Notes: generated by a model not told the origin, from the sequence alone. Counted from the stretch's first letter, positions 16,359 to 25,298 are shown. The stretch is DNA of 64,000 bases from Phyllobacterium sp. T1293 (GCF_020731415.2 NZ_CP088273.1:67001-131000), one strand, 5' to 3'. Translations and numbers: made by a program.

Positions 16359-17549
16359 TCAGTTCCTTGTTTCTGCTGACGACAGAATGGCGCTGCCAAG
16401 ACGGATCAGGGCGCTGTCACTGCCCTTCGGGCCCAGCAGGGAAATGCCGAAGGGCGCGCCGTGGACCTGCCCGAGCGGCAGGGTGATTTGCGGAAAACCC
16501 GAGAGACCGGAGAGGCAAAGCAATCGCAGTGCCCGTTCGCGGTAAGCCTGCAACTCGTCGAAAGTCGAGTTGACCATGGGGGCGGCACCGGGAACCGTTG
16601 GCAGAACCATCACGCCATCCTCTTTGAGCACATCGGCAAGCTCGCTGCAGAAAAGATCCCGCCGCTTCGTCTGGGCTTCATAGGTTTGCGCATCGATGGT
16701 CGAGCCATATTCGAAACGCTCTTTGACGCCGGGGCCAAGATGGCGATCTGTTTCCGATATCCATGCGCCATGGGCGGCCCATGCCTCGAACCCCTGTATC
16801 TGCCGGAAGCAGAGATAAAGATCATCCATCGAGGCTGTCGACTGGCGGGCGGATTTGGCATGGCCAAGATGCGCAGCAACACGGCCATACATGGCACGGA
16901 AGGCTGCGTCTTCCGCTTCACCCGTCAGGTAATGTTCCAGAAGCGGGATGAACAGCGGGCGGTTGAGCATGAAGTCGGTTTCATCTGGCCCGAGCAGGAC
17001 CGCGCCCACTTTTTCATAGAGCGCCATATCCCGTGCGAACCAGCCGAAAGTATCAAGCGAGGGCGCGAGCGGCATGGCCCCGCCAAGCGACAGGCGGCCA
17101 TGGGTGGTGCGTAGGCCAATCAACCCGCAGAAGCTTGCCGGTGCGCGGATGGAGCCGCCAGTGTCCGATCCGATGGCGATATCGGCAAGGCCGCCCGCCA
17201 CGGCAGAAGCTGATCCCGAGGACGATCCGCCAGTCACCCGGTCGGGTGCCTTTGGATTGATAGGGAAGGGATAATGGCTGTTCTGCCCCATCAGCGAAAA
17301 AGCCAGCTCGTCCGTCTGCGTTTTGCCAATGAATGTGGCCCCGGAATCCAGCAGTTTCTGCACGGAAGGCGCGGTAATACTTGCGGCTGATTCGTGATTT
17401 TTCCCAGGATTGCCACATTGCGTCGGCAACCCCGCAATATCGAAGATATCCTTGACGGCGAGCGTGTATCCGCTCAGCGGGCCGTCCACGGCTGGAAAGG
17501 CCTGAAAAGGCAGGTTTAGCAGGGCATTCAGGGGTGAAATCGTCTTCAT
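16359..17549 (-). CDS. Amidase, amidase-signature family
   Basis: A 396-residue hydrolase. The Ser-cisSer-Lys triad is visible: Lys33 (AVKDIFD), the cis-Ser in the GGSSSGSAS segment (107-115) and the nucleophile Ser133 in GSDTGGSIRAP. At just under 400 residues it is shorter than GatA (about 480), so it is a catabolic amidase and not the tRNA amidotransferase subunit; no gatB or gatC lies nearby. The substrate is unknown. First gene of a two-gene unit with the LysR regulator. Confidence 0.88.
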   Translation of the reverse strand: MKTISPLNALLNLPFQAFPAVDGPLSGYTLAVKDIFDIAGLPTQCGNPGKNHESAASITAPSVQKLLDSGATFIGKTQTDELAFSLMGQNSHYPFPINPKAPDRVTGGSSSGSASAVAGGLADIAIGSDTGGSIRAPASFCGLIGLRTTHGRLSLGGAMPLAPSLDTFGWFARDMALYEKVGAVLLGPDETDFMLNRPLFIPLLEHYLTGEAEDAAFRAMYGRVAAHLGHAKSARQSTASMDDLYLCFRQIQGFEAWAAHGAWISETDRHLGPGVKERFEYGSTIDAQTYEAQTKRRDLFCSELADVLKEDGVMVLPTVPGAAPMVNSTFDELQAYRERALRLLCLSGLSGFPQITLPLGQVHGAPFGISLLGPKGSDSALIRLGSAILSSAETRN

Positions 17550-17659
17550 CGTTCAATAATTCTATGTGATTTGAGTCCGTTTGTTCAATGAATAAAAAAA
17601 TTTCGCAAATGCGAGATTTGTCATTGATTGGACACAAGTTTGGACTTATATCGCCCTTG

Positions 17660-18085
17660 CCCAAAGTCGCACGTGCCCCATGGGTGTCCGCCGATCCTCA
17701 TTATGGTGAGGAAACGGTATGGTACCTGGAACTAACCCCTCCAGTCAGTTTGACGGCCTACTGCCAGACTGAGGACATCTTGAAGCAACGACGGTGCGGG
17801 CCTTTCTGGTGTCTTTCGGCTGTCCATAAGCCGGAATTACTGAAGAGGCACACCTTCATTGCCGGTAGTGCGGATGGGATCATCCAAACCAAGGCAGACA
17901 AAGCGGATCAACGCTGGCTTAGCGTAGATCCATCGCCGCTTGAACTCGTCCGTGTTCCCAGCATCTCCAAAGGCTGGCTTCGCGTGAGATGGATTCATGC
18001 ACTTTGTCCTGGCGATCATACGGGGGAGAAACCCCTGCGATCGCAACTTGTTAAGACGGCCGGAAGTGCCGTCACGATTGGAGAC
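17660..18085 (+). ncRNA. speF-type leader RNA upstream of ornithine decarboxylase
   Basis: The 540 bases before the decarboxylase gene have no convincing gene but have the sequence character of the alphaproteobacterial speF leader motif. This shows as GTGCCCCATGGGTGTCCGCC, a CCTCA/TGAGG hairpin (17696-17711), AAACGGTATGGTACCTGGA, a CAGTC...GACTG stem (17742-17771) with an inner GGC/GCC pair, and a final GACGGC/GCCGTC stem-loop (18055-18073) just before the start codon. The speF motif is known upstream of ornithine decarboxylase genes in this class. Its boundaries here are approximate and its ligand or mechanism is not settled from sequence. Confidence 0.72.
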
Positions 18086-18090
18086 TCAAG

Positions 18091-19224
18091 ATGGCTACAC
18101 AGCGCATTCTCGATTTCATCAATACACGACGCCCAAATGGCCCTTGCATGGTGCTGGACCTTGAGGTCGTGCGCGAAAATTTCCACAATTTCGAGATGGC
18201 CCTGCCGGACTCGAAGATTTTCTATGCGGTGAAAGCCAATCCTGCGCCTGAGATTCTGCGCCTTCTGGCTTCGCTCGGTTCAAACTTCGACACCGCTTCG
18301 GTTGCGGAAGTCGAGATGGCGCTCGATGCCGGTGCATCGGCTGACCGTATTTCCTTCGGCAACACGATCAAGAAGGAACGCGATATTGCGCGCGCTTTCG
18401 AACTCGGCATTCGCCTGTTCGCCGTCGATTGCGTTGAAGAAGTCGAAAAGGTTGCCCGTGCAGCCCCCGGCGCCCGCGTATTCTGCCGCGTCCTGACCGA
18501 TGGTGCCGGTGCCGAATGGCCACTGTCACGCAAGTTCGGCTGCGTGCCTGCCATGGCTGTCGATGTTCTGCGCGCTGCCCAGAAGCTTGGCCTCGATTCC
18601 TACGGCGTTTCGTTCCATGTGGGTTCGCAGCAGACAGATCTGGCTGCATGGGACCGCGCATTGGGCGATGCCAAGCAGGTTTTCGATGCGCTTGCCAAGG
18701 AAGGCATCACGCTGAAGATGGTCAATATGGGCGGCGGTTTTCCGACCCGTTACCTCAAGGACGTGCCAACCGCACAGGCCTATGGACAGGCTATTTTTCA
18801 AGCCCTGAGCAAGCATTTCGGCAACCGTCTGCCAGAAACCATCATTGAACCCGGCCGCGGCATGGTCGGCAATGCCGGTGTCATCAAGGCTGAAGTCGTG
18901 CTGGTTTCGAAAAAGGCCGCCAACGACAATGTTCGCTGGGTCTATCTCGACATCGGCAAGTTCGGCGGTCTGGCTGAAACCATGGACGAAGCCATTCGCT
19001 ACCAGATCACCACCCCACGGGATGGCGATCGCAGCGAACCTTGCGTTCTGGCTGGCCCGACCTGCGACTCCGCTGATGTGATGTACGAAAAGAACCCCTA
19101 TCCGCTCCCTGTTTCGCTGACCATCGGCGACGAGGTGCTGATTGAGGGAACAGGCGCCTACACCACGACCTATTCCGCAGTCGCCTTCAACGGCTTCGAA
19201 CCACTCCGATCATACGTCATCTAA
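18091..19224 (+). CDS. Ornithine (lysine/ornithine) decarboxylase, PLP group IV
   Basis: A 377-residue alanine-racemase-fold decarboxylase that makes putrescine from ornithine and may also accept lysine. The PLP lysine is in FYAVKANP (about 48). HVGSQ (about 177), GGGFPTRY (about 213) and EPGRGMVG (about 252) form the cofactor site. GPTCDSAD (about 321-328) carries the active-site cysteine contributed across the dimer. It is fold III, unlike the large inducible E. coli SpeF, but alphaproteobacterial speF leaders precede this type. The start has GGAGACTCAAG upstream. It is followed by two hairpins and an acetyltransferase gene that may share the transcript and could act on the polyamine product. 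Confidence 0.93.
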   Translation: MATQRILDFINTRRPNGPCMVLDLEVVRENFHNFEMALPDSKIFYAVKANPAPEILRLLASLGSNFDTASVAEVEMALDAGASADRISFGNTIKKERDIARAFELGIRLFAVDCVEEVEKVARAAPGARVFCRVLTDGAGAEWPLSRKFGCVPAMAVDVLRAAQKLGLDSYGVSFHVGSQQTDLAAWDRALGDAKQVFDALAKEGITLKMVNMGGGFPTRYLKDVPTAQAYGQAIFQALSKHFGNRLPETIIEPGRGMVGNAGVIKAEVVLVSKKAANDNVRWVYLDIGKFGGLAETMDEAIRYQITTPRDGDRSEPCVLAGPTCDSADVMYEKNPYPLPVSLTIGDEVLIEGTGAYTTTYSAVAFNGFEPLRSYVI

Positions 19225-19274
19225 ACCGGTTTTGAACCCGGTTGAGAAGTTCTGCCCGGGATCACTCCGGGCAG
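19224..19274 (+). terminator. Two tandem hairpins after the decarboxylase gene
   Basis: AACCGG/CCGGTT followed by CTGCCCGG (19252-19259) / CCGGGCAG (19267-19274). Neither is followed by a T-run, so they look more like an attenuator or 3-prime stabilising structure than a strong terminator. Confidence 0.45.
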
Positions 19275-19310
19275 CGATGACCCACGACATGACTAGATTG
19301 GTTTAAGACA

Positions 19311-19940
19311 ATGAGTGCAGCAGAAAATATCGAACAGAACCTGGTACCCGACGGACTCTATTTCGCCGGTGCCGGAGCCTATGTCATCGTCAACGAAGTG
19401 CCACAGGACGAGAAAGCCCGCGAAGACCTGCTTGATCGCGCCATGGGCGAGGGACGCCGGCGCAAGTCGTCGGAAAAGCTGCGTCGTGGCCGTCTGCCTT
19501 CGGAAGGCCTCGCCTTTTCCGCACGCGGCGCCGGTGGCGCACTGCTCGGCACGGTACGGCTCTGGGACATTCAGGCTGGCCATGACGCCTCGGGCAAGGG
19601 CGTGCGCGCGCTGCTGCTTGGTCCGCTTGCCGTTGATCCCGCTTCAAAGGACCTCGGCATCGGCTCCGAGCTGATGCGCCATGCGATCAAGGAAGCTGCG
19701 CGTCTCGGCCACGGCGCCATCATTCTGGTCGGCGATCCTGAATATTACGAGCGCTTTGGCTTTACCGGCGCAAAGACCGCGGGTCTTGCCATGCCCGGTC
19801 CTGTCGAGCGCCGCCGTTTTCTGGCGCTTGAGCTGAAGCCGGGATATCTCGACGGTGCCAAGGGCCTCTTGACATCAAAGGGCCGCCGCTCGTCGCGTGC
19901 CATGCGGATCATTCCGGTCTCGCTGCGGTTCTCCGCCTGA
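19311..19940 (+). CDS. GNAT-family N-acetyltransferase (YhbS-like)
   Basis: A 209-residue acetyltransferase. The acetyl-CoA binding motif A appears as LGPLAVDPASKDLGIGSELMRHAIKEAARLG (about 103-133), followed by GDPEYYERFGF, typical of YhbS-type proteins. A basic C-terminal tail follows (SKGRRSSRAMR). It lies 86 bases after the ornithine decarboxylase gene on the same strand, with hairpins between. Polyamine acetylation is a tempting role but is inferred from position only. Confidence 0.82.
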   Translation: MSAAENIEQNLVPDGLYFAGAGAYVIVNEVPQDEKAREDLLDRAMGEGRRRKSSEKLRRGRLPSEGLAFSARGAGGALLGTVRLWDIQAGHDASGKGVRALLLGPLAVDPASKDLGIGSELMRHAIKEAARLGHGAIILVGDPEYYERFGFTGAKTAGLAMPGPVERRRFLALELKPGYLDGAKGLLTSKGRRSSRAMRIIPVSLRFSA

Positions 19941-19967
19941 GCGGAATGAAGGCTTTGTGAAGCTGAT

Positions 19968-20003
19968 CGGGTCCCCGTTGAAAAGCGGGGACCCGTTTTG
20001 TTT
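19968..20003 (+). terminator. Rho-independent terminator after the acetyltransferase gene
   Basis: CGGGTCCCCG paired with CGGGGACCCG around TTGAAAAG, followed by TTTTGTTT. Confidence 0.93.
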
Positions 20004-20094
20004 GGAATTACTGTGACCTTCAAAAACCTGTTGTGTCAGTGTCGTCTTGAGCGGGATAGTATCCCACCCGGTACAGTCTGATGGAATCGATGCA

Positions 20095-20742
20095 ATGCTG
20101 AAAGTTTGGGGACGGCGCAACTCGTTCAATGTCCAGAAGGTCCTTTGGCTTGTTGGAGAACTAGGCCTACCGCACGAACATATTCCCGCGGGGGGAAGTT
20201 TCGGACAACTGGATTCGCCGGAATTTCGGGCGATGAACCCGCATGGACGTGTTCCCGTCATTGAAGACGCCGGGCAGATTGTCTGGGAATCGCACGCTAT
20301 CCTGCGCTATCTCGCAGCCCGCTTTGGCGAAAACTTGCTCTGGTCCGGTGATGCGGGGCAGCGCGCCGACTGGGATCACTGGATGGACTGGTCGCAAACA
20401 TCTTTGCAACCAGCTTTCCTTACAGATGTATTCTGGGGCTTTTATCGCACACCGGAAAAGCAGCGCGACTGGTCGATCATCAAGCGCGGCATCGCGCTTT
20501 GTACAAGGCATTTCCAGCTTCTCGACCACTGGCTGGCGGGCAAGGACTATATGCTGGGAGAAAATTTCAGCCTTGCCGACATCACGGTTGGTACAACGCT
20601 CTATCGCTATTTCAATCTTGAAATCCAGCGCCCTGATCTTCCTAATGTGGAAGTCTGGTATCAGCGGTTGCAACAGCGCCAGCCCTATCGGGATCATGTG
20701 ATGATCCCGTTTGACGACCTCTATGGCAGGCTCGATTTTTGA
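20095..20742 (+). CDS. Glutathione S-transferase family protein
   Basis: A 215-residue protein. The N-terminal thioredoxin-like domain begins KVWGRRNSFNVQKVLW, where Ser or Asn near residue 9-11 is the likely thiolate activator. NPHGRVPVIED (about 52) and the ESHAILRYLA (about 67) glutathione-binding stretch follow. A helical C-terminal domain has the FSLADITVGTTLYRY capping motif. The ATG at 20095 fits this fold start; a longer frame adds 16 unlikely residues. It ends 1 base before the stop of the convergent esterase gene. Confidence 0.9.
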   Translation: MLKVWGRRNSFNVQKVLWLVGELGLPHEHIPAGGSFGQLDSPEFRAMNPHGRVPVIEDAGQIVWESHAILRYLAARFGENLLWSGDAGQRADWDHWMDWSQTSLQPAFLTDVFWGFYRTPEKQRDWSIIKRGIALCTRHFQLLDHWLAGKDYMLGENFSLADITVGTTLYRYFNLEIQRPDLPNVEVWYQRLQQRQPYRDHVMIPFDDLYGRLDF

Positions 20743-20743
20743 A

Positions 20744-21352
20744 TTAGCGCGCCAGAAACTCCTGTATCGCGCCGATCTCGCTCTGCTGGATTTCATGGCC
20801 GCCCGGATGCCAGGCGATGTTAACATCGGTTCCCTGTGCGGTGAGATAATCCGCCAAAGCCTGTGTCTGGGCTGGCGGGCAGATCGGATCGCGTTGTCCC
20901 GCTGTGATGAGCACACGCTTTCCGGCAAGTCTTGGCTGCGGTGCTGGCGTCCACGGAATCAGCGGATGCATCAGGATGGCTGAATCGAACAGTTCAGGTT
21001 CTTCCAGCATCACCGAAGCCAGAATATTGGCGCCATTGGAATAGCCGAGGCCGATGGTGTTTGCTGGAACGGCTATATCCCTATGCGCCCTGATGAAATC
21101 CGCCATCGCGCGGGTGCGGCTGGCAAGATCAGCCATGTCATAAACGCCCTCTGCCGTGCGCCGGAAGAAGCGTGAAGCGCCGTGTTCTGAAACATCGCCA
21201 CGCGGTGAGACAATCCCGGCTGACGGGATCAACCGCTGAGCGAAATCAAAAAACTGGTTTTCATCGCCGCCCGTGCCGTGAAAGACGAAGAACAGCGGTC
21301 TATTCGGCTCTGCGGCTGAATGGATACGATGCTGATAGGAATTGGCAGACAT
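20744..21352 (-). CDS. Alpha/beta hydrolase, phospholipase/carboxylesterase family
   Basis: A 202-residue serine hydrolase. The first strand has FFVFHGTGGDENQF (oxyanion hole). The nucleophile is in GLGYSNGANIL (about 102-112), the acid in AGQRDPICPP and the histidine in HPGGHEI near the C-terminus. This is the complete triad of the carboxylesterase/YpfH-like group. It is cytoplasmic. Substrate unknown. Confidence 0.87.
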   Translation of the reverse strand: MSANSYQHRIHSAAEPNRPLFFVFHGTGGDENQFFDFAQRLIPSAGIVSPRGDVSEHGASRFFRRTAEGVYDMADLASRTRAMADFIRAHRDIAVPANTIGLGYSNGANILASVMLEEPELFDSAILMHPLIPWTPAPQPRLAGKRVLITAGQRDPICPPAQTQALADYLTAQGTDVNIAWHPGGHEIQQSEIGAIQEFLAR

Positions 21353-21540
21353 GTCGTGCCTTTCCGGCCTGTTTTAGGGCCATGCTTCATGAGTGTGTTG
21401 TTGACTGAGATATGGAGCGGGAAAGGGCCCGAGGGAAGTTGTCTGCTGTTTGATGGATTGTCTATGTGATGGAGACAATGGGGGGGATATTGGCGTCGAA
21501 TTATTGACATCTTGCGTAGGATAACCCGCTGCCCAATCGC

Positions 21541-21790
21541 ATGGTTCGCCTTTCGACAAGCTCAGGAGTTCACTATGGAAACATACCACTCCCGTCATCC
21601 TCGGGCTTGACCCGAGGACCCACGCAAAGGGTTTTCAACGAAACTAGAGTTTGGCGCTTTTGAATTTGGGTCCTCGGGTCAAGCCCGAGGATGACGGAGA
21701 TGGGTGGATGTCGGGAATCGAGCCCTCCAACATTTACGCTTGTTGTTGCAACCCACCTCTCTCCCTCATGGTGAGCTTGTCGAACCACGC
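21541..21790. repeat. Large inverted repeat, copy 3 (variant left arm)
   Basis: Lies in the gap of about 570 bases between the esterase and isochorismatase genes. The inner 29-base pair, CCTCGGGCTTGACCCGAGGA core, is at 21594-21622 and 21667-21695 and is perfect. The right outer arm is the usual CTCCCTCATGGTGAGCTTGT form ending near 21790. The left outer arm is a different version (CTTTCGACAAGCTCAGGAGT) and no longer pairs well. The remaining gap (21353-21540 and 21791-21910) shows no gene. Confidence 0.88.
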
Positions 21791-21924
21791 GCTAAGGTGC
21801 TGCTACTTAGGAGTTCGTGGCATAGTAGATGTCCTTTTTTGTCCGCTTCTCGTCCTGTTCATGCGTATCATCAGCTTGAATCGGGCAGTATTGTCAGTGT
21901 ATCAACGCACAGGAGATGACAAAA

Positions 21925-22488
21925 ATGTCCGCAGATACTGCTCTTATCGTAATTGACGTGCAGGAATCCTTTCGCCAGCGCGGTTACTGGAACGAAGCTG
22001 AAGCGCAGCCTTTCATTGCCAATATCCAGCGGCTGATTGATGGTGCAAAAGCGAGGGGCCTGCCTGTCATCCAGATTTTTCACGTCGACGGTGATGGCCC
22101 GTTTGCGCTTGATTCAGGCTTTATCAAGCCGTTGGCTCCGGTTTCGCTTGCAGCGGATGTCGTGTTCAACAAGGCCCGGCACAGCGCGCTTGTTGGCAGC
22201 GGGCTTGATGTCTGGTTGACGGAAAATGGCATCCGTAAGTTGCTGGTATCGGGTATCCGCACGGAACAGTGTTGTGAGACGACGACGCGTCATGCATCTG
22301 ACAGTGGCTACGAGGTTGATTTCGTCTCCGAGGCAACGCTGACCTTTGCCATGACCAATGCGGCGGGCCGCACTTTTAGTGCAGATGAAATCCGGGCGCG
22401 CACGGAACTGGTATTGGCGGGGCGCTTTGCACGAATCGTGACGGTTGATGAAGCCCTTGATGGAGTGGAGCGCGCGATAGCCGCATGA
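21925..22488 (+). CDS. Isochorismatase-family cysteine hydrolase
   Basis: A 187-residue hydrolase. The triad is visible: Asp in ALIVIDVQESF (about 10-12), Lys in VFNKARHSAL (about 80) and the Cys pair in SGIRTEQCCETTTRHA (about 115). Family members act on nicotinamide-like amides, N-carbamoyl compounds or isochorismate; the substrate cannot be chosen. AGGAG at 21911-21915 fits the ATG at 21925 (9-base gap) better than the ATG at 21916. The stop overlaps the ATG of the GlxA-type regulator gene, so the two are coupled. Confidence 0.88.
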   Translation: MSADTALIVIDVQESFRQRGYWNEAEAQPFIANIQRLIDGAKARGLPVIQIFHVDGDGPFALDSGFIKPLAPVSLAADVVFNKARHSALVGSGLDVWLTENGIRKLLVSGIRTEQCCETTTRHASDSGYEVDFVSEATLTFAMTNAAGRTFSADEIRARTELVLAGRFARIVTVDEALDGVERAIAA

Positions 22489-23477
22489 GTGCTGACAAGC
22501 CGAAGCATATCGAGGTTCTGGTGGTGGTGCCCGCAAGGGCGCTGCTGCTGGATATTGCCGGGCCGATTGAAGTTCTGCGCAAAGCCAATCTTGAGCAGAA
22601 TGATGTGCATTTTGATGTGCGCTATGTCGGCCCGCTGGCAAACGTGACCTCATCCATCGGTTTGACGATCAGCGGCATAGCACCGCTACCGGACAAGGTG
22701 TCCGATGATGCCATGATTATTCTGGCGGGTGATGCGACCATATTGCTCGACACTCCGGCCAGTCTGGAAGCTGAGGCGCAGGGGCAGGGCGATACGGAAA
22801 TTATCGAATGGCTGAAGGCGCATGTGGGCGAAAGCCAAAAGCTGGTGTCGATCTGTTCAGGCGCACTCCTGGCCGGTCGCGCCGGTCTGTTTGATGGTCG
22901 GGCCTGTACAAGCCATTTTGGTTCAATTGACGAATTGCGCGCGCTTGTGCCAACGGCCCGGGTGTTTGATAACCGGCTTTATGTCGAGGACGGCAATCGC
23001 TATTCGAGCGCCGGTATCACCGCAGGGATTGATCTGATGCTGCACCTTGTCAGCCAGATTGCCGGGCCTGCCTGCGCTGTGGCCGTTGCGCGCTTTCTGG
23101 TGGTTTATCTGCGGCGCAGCGGCAGTGATCCGCAATGGTCGCCGTGGCTCGATGGGCGCAATCATATTCATCCGGCCATCCACCGGGTGCAGGACAGGCT
23201 GGCCGCTGATCCCGCGCAGCGCTGGTCGCTGGAGAGCTTGGCTGATATCGCCGCAACCAGCCCGAGGCATCTGTCGCGATTGTTTAATGAACATGCGGGG
23301 ATGAGCATCCCTGACTATCTCAATGGTCTGCGCATAGCGCTGGCACGGGAAATTCTCGGGCATTCCAGGCTTGATATGGAGAGCGTGGCTGAGCGCACAG
23401 GATTTGCCTCGGCACGGCAATTGCGCCGAGCCTGGGGCCGGGTTCATGCCATGCCACCAAGTTCAGTGCGTGGTTAG
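22485..23477 (+). CDS. GlxA-type transcriptional regulator (DJ-1/PfpI domain plus AraC DNA-binding domain)
   Basis: A 330-residue protein. Residues about 8-185 form a DJ-1/PfpI-like domain with the nucleophile-elbow cysteine in SICSGALLAGRAGL. Residues about 225-325 form an AraC/XylS pair of helix-turn-helix motifs (SLESLADIAATSPRHLSRLFNEH and SVAERTGFASARQLRRAW). Relatives sense amine-type metabolites such as carnitine, glycine betaine or arginine derivatives. The ATGA overlap with the isochorismatase gene points to joint expression and probably to control of that enzyme. Confidence 0.9.
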   Translation: MSADKPKHIEVLVVVPARALLLDIAGPIEVLRKANLEQNDVHFDVRYVGPLANVTSSIGLTISGIAPLPDKVSDDAMIILAGDATILLDTPASLEAEAQGQGDTEIIEWLKAHVGESQKLVSICSGALLAGRAGLFDGRACTSHFGSIDELRALVPTARVFDNRLYVEDGNRYSSAGITAGIDLMLHLVSQIAGPACAVAVARFLVVYLRRSGSDPQWSPWLDGRNHIHPAIHRVQDRLAADPAQRWSLESLADIAATSPRHLSRLFNEHAGMSIPDYLNGLRIALAREILGHSRLDMESVAERTGFASARQLRRAWGRVHAMPPSSVRG

Positions 23478-23731
23478 CCCTTCGATAAACTCAGGAAGTT
23501 CACCATGGGGAACATACCACTTCCGTCATCCTCGGGCATGACCCGAGGACCCACAATCCAAAAGCGTCAAGCTTCGTTTGATTTCTTGAGCCGTGGGTCC
23601 TCGGGTCAAGCCCGAGGATGACGGAGAGGGGGATTGCGAGGAACTACATTCTGCAACGTTGGCGATTAGCCTTGCATCCACACTCTCCCTCATGGTGAGC
23701 TTGTCGAACCACGAACCACGAACCACGCACA
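23476..23731. repeat. Large inverted repeat, copy 4 (variant left arm)
   Basis: Follows the GlxA-type gene directly. The inner pair of 30 bases (23525-23554 and 23593-23622) has one mismatch. The left outer arm is the TTCGATAAACTCAGGAAGTT type also seen, in related form, in copy 3. The right side has the TTCTGCAACGTTGGCGATTA module of copy 2, then CTCCCTCATGGTGAGCTTGT and CGAACCA tandem units. So this copy is a chimera of the modules. Confidence 0.88.
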
Positions 23732-23777
23732 AAATCTAAGGCCATCTCTGTTTCAGAGGTGGCCTAACCCATCTCTT

Positions 23778-25196
23778 TCACCCAACATCAGACCATGGGC
23801 CGTGGAAATCACCGTCCTTGTCCACACGCTTGAAGCCATGGGCGCCGAAGAAATCCCGCTGAGCCTGAATGAGGTTGGCCGTGCCACGTGCCTGACGGTA
23901 GCCGTCGAAATAGCTGAGAGCCGCGGCGAGTGCCGGGGTTGGCAGACCGGCAAGGGCCGCTTTTGCCACCACATCGCGCAGGGCGCCAGATGCGGTTTTC
24001 ATGCGTTCGACGAAGGAAGGGGCGAGCAGCAGATTGTCCTGTCCGCCACCAGCGAAAGCCGAGGCGATTTCATCAAGGAATTGTGAGCGGATGATGCAGC
24101 CCGCGCGCCAGATTTTGGCTGTGGTATCGAGCGGGATGTTCCAGCCATGCTCTGCCGAAGCACCGGACATCACGGCAAAGCCCTGCGCATAGGCGGCGAT
24201 TTTGCCCGCAAGCAGGCCCTGTTCCAGTGCGTCGATGAATGACTGGCCGGTGCCGGAGAGCTTTGGTGTGCCGAGCGATGCATAGGCTTTTGCCGCCTTG
24301 GCGCGTTCGCCGCCAAGGGCGGAAATGGAGCGGGCAGCAACGGCGGCTTCAATGCCGGTGGCGGGAATGCCGAGCATCTGCGCCTCAATGGCCGCCCAGC
24401 GGCCGGTGCCCTTCTGGCCCGCGCTATCGACGATGATTTCGACGGCTGGTTTGCCGGTTTCCGTGTCGGTCGCAGCAAGAACTTTTGCGGTAATCTCGAT
24501 CAGGTATGAATTGAGCGGGCCTTTGTTCCACTTGTCGAAAATCTTGCCGATCTCTGCAGGTGCAAGGCCGAGGCCATCGCGTAAAATGCCGTAGATTTCG
24601 GCGATCATCTGCATGTCGGCATATTCAATGCCATTGTGGATCGTCTTGACGAAATGACCGGCGCCATCGAGGCCGAGCAGGGCCGAGCAGGATTCGCCTT
24701 CATATTTTGCCGAGATTGCTGTCAGGACAGGCTCGATACGCGCATAGGATTCCGGCGTGCCGCCAACCATGATGGAGGGGCCGTGGCGTGCGCCTTCTTC
24801 ACCGCCGGATACACCCATGCCGACGAAAGTCGGATCGTTGGCACCGAGTTCCTTCAGGCGGCGGACGGTATCGTGGAAGTTGGCATTGCCCGCATCGATA
24901 ATAATGTCTTCCTTGGCAAGGAACGGTTTTAGCGCGGCGATCTGTTCATCAACGGCGTCGCCAGCTTTCACCATCAGGATGATCGGGCGTGGTGCGCGGA
25001 TGTTCCTGGCGAGTTCCTCCAGCGTTTCGCAAGGAATGATCTTGTCTTTGAGCGCGCCTGCTTCCTGATGGAAGGCATGGGTCTTTTCGACTGTTCTGTT
25101 GAAAACCGTGACGCGATAGCCGTTTTCGGCGATGTTGAGCGCCAGATTGGCACCCATGACGCCAAGGCCGATCAATCCAATGTCAGCTTGCTGCAT
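23778..25196 (-). CDS. gnd: 6-phosphogluconate dehydrogenase, decarboxylating
   Basis: A 472-residue enzyme of the oxidative pentose phosphate pathway that converts 6-phosphogluconate to ribulose 5-phosphate with NADP. GLGVMGANLALNIAENGY binds the nucleotide. VSGGEEGARHGPSIMVGG (about 130), HFVKTIHNGIEYADMQMIAE with catalytic Lys and the paired Glu (about 183-201) and the C-terminal YFDGYRQARGTANLIQAQRD (about 435-455) complete the active site. Full length for the homodimeric long type. AAGGACATAATC precedes the ATG. Confidence 0.95.
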   Translation of the reverse strand: MQQADIGLIGLGVMGANLALNIAENGYRVTVFNRTVEKTHAFHQEAGALKDKIIPCETLEELARNIRAPRPIILMVKAGDAVDEQIAALKPFLAKEDIIIDAGNANFHDTVRRLKELGANDPTFVGMGVSGGEEGARHGPSIMVGGTPESYARIEPVLTAISAKYEGESCSALLGLDGAGHFVKTIHNGIEYADMQMIAEIYGILRDGLGLAPAEIGKIFDKWNKGPLNSYLIEITAKVLAATDTETGKPAVEIIVDSAGQKGTGRWAAIEAQMLGIPATGIEAAVAARSISALGGERAKAAKAYASLGTPKLSGTGQSFIDALEQGLLAGKIAAYAQGFAVMSGASAEHGWNIPLDTTAKIWRAGCIIRSQFLDEIASAFAGGGQDNLLLAPSFVERMKTASGALRDVVAKAALAGLPTPALAAALSYFDGYRQARGTANLIQAQRDFFGAHGFKRVDKDGDFHGPWSDVG

Positions 25197-25298
25197 GATT
25201 ATGTCCTTGCTTTATTCGATCCGAACGCGGGCGCTTGGGGTTAGCCCCGGCCCGGGTGAACATTTGTATATCAATGTGCTGTTCGAGCAATGACAATC

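Noticed and set aside
16461..17114. Antisense open frame of 217 codons inside the amidase gene
   Set aside because: The amidase has its complete catalytic triad on the minus strand; the plus-strand product is unrecognisable.
16359..17549. Amidase gene considered as gatA
   Set aside because: It is about 80 residues too short, is paired with a LysR regulator and lacks gatB and gatC neighbours.
17588..18232. Open frame of 214 codons upstream of the decarboxylase gene
   Set aside because: It runs through the speF-type leader and 140 bases into the decarboxylase coding region in another frame, has no recognisable domain, and the underlying sequence is explained by the RNA motif.
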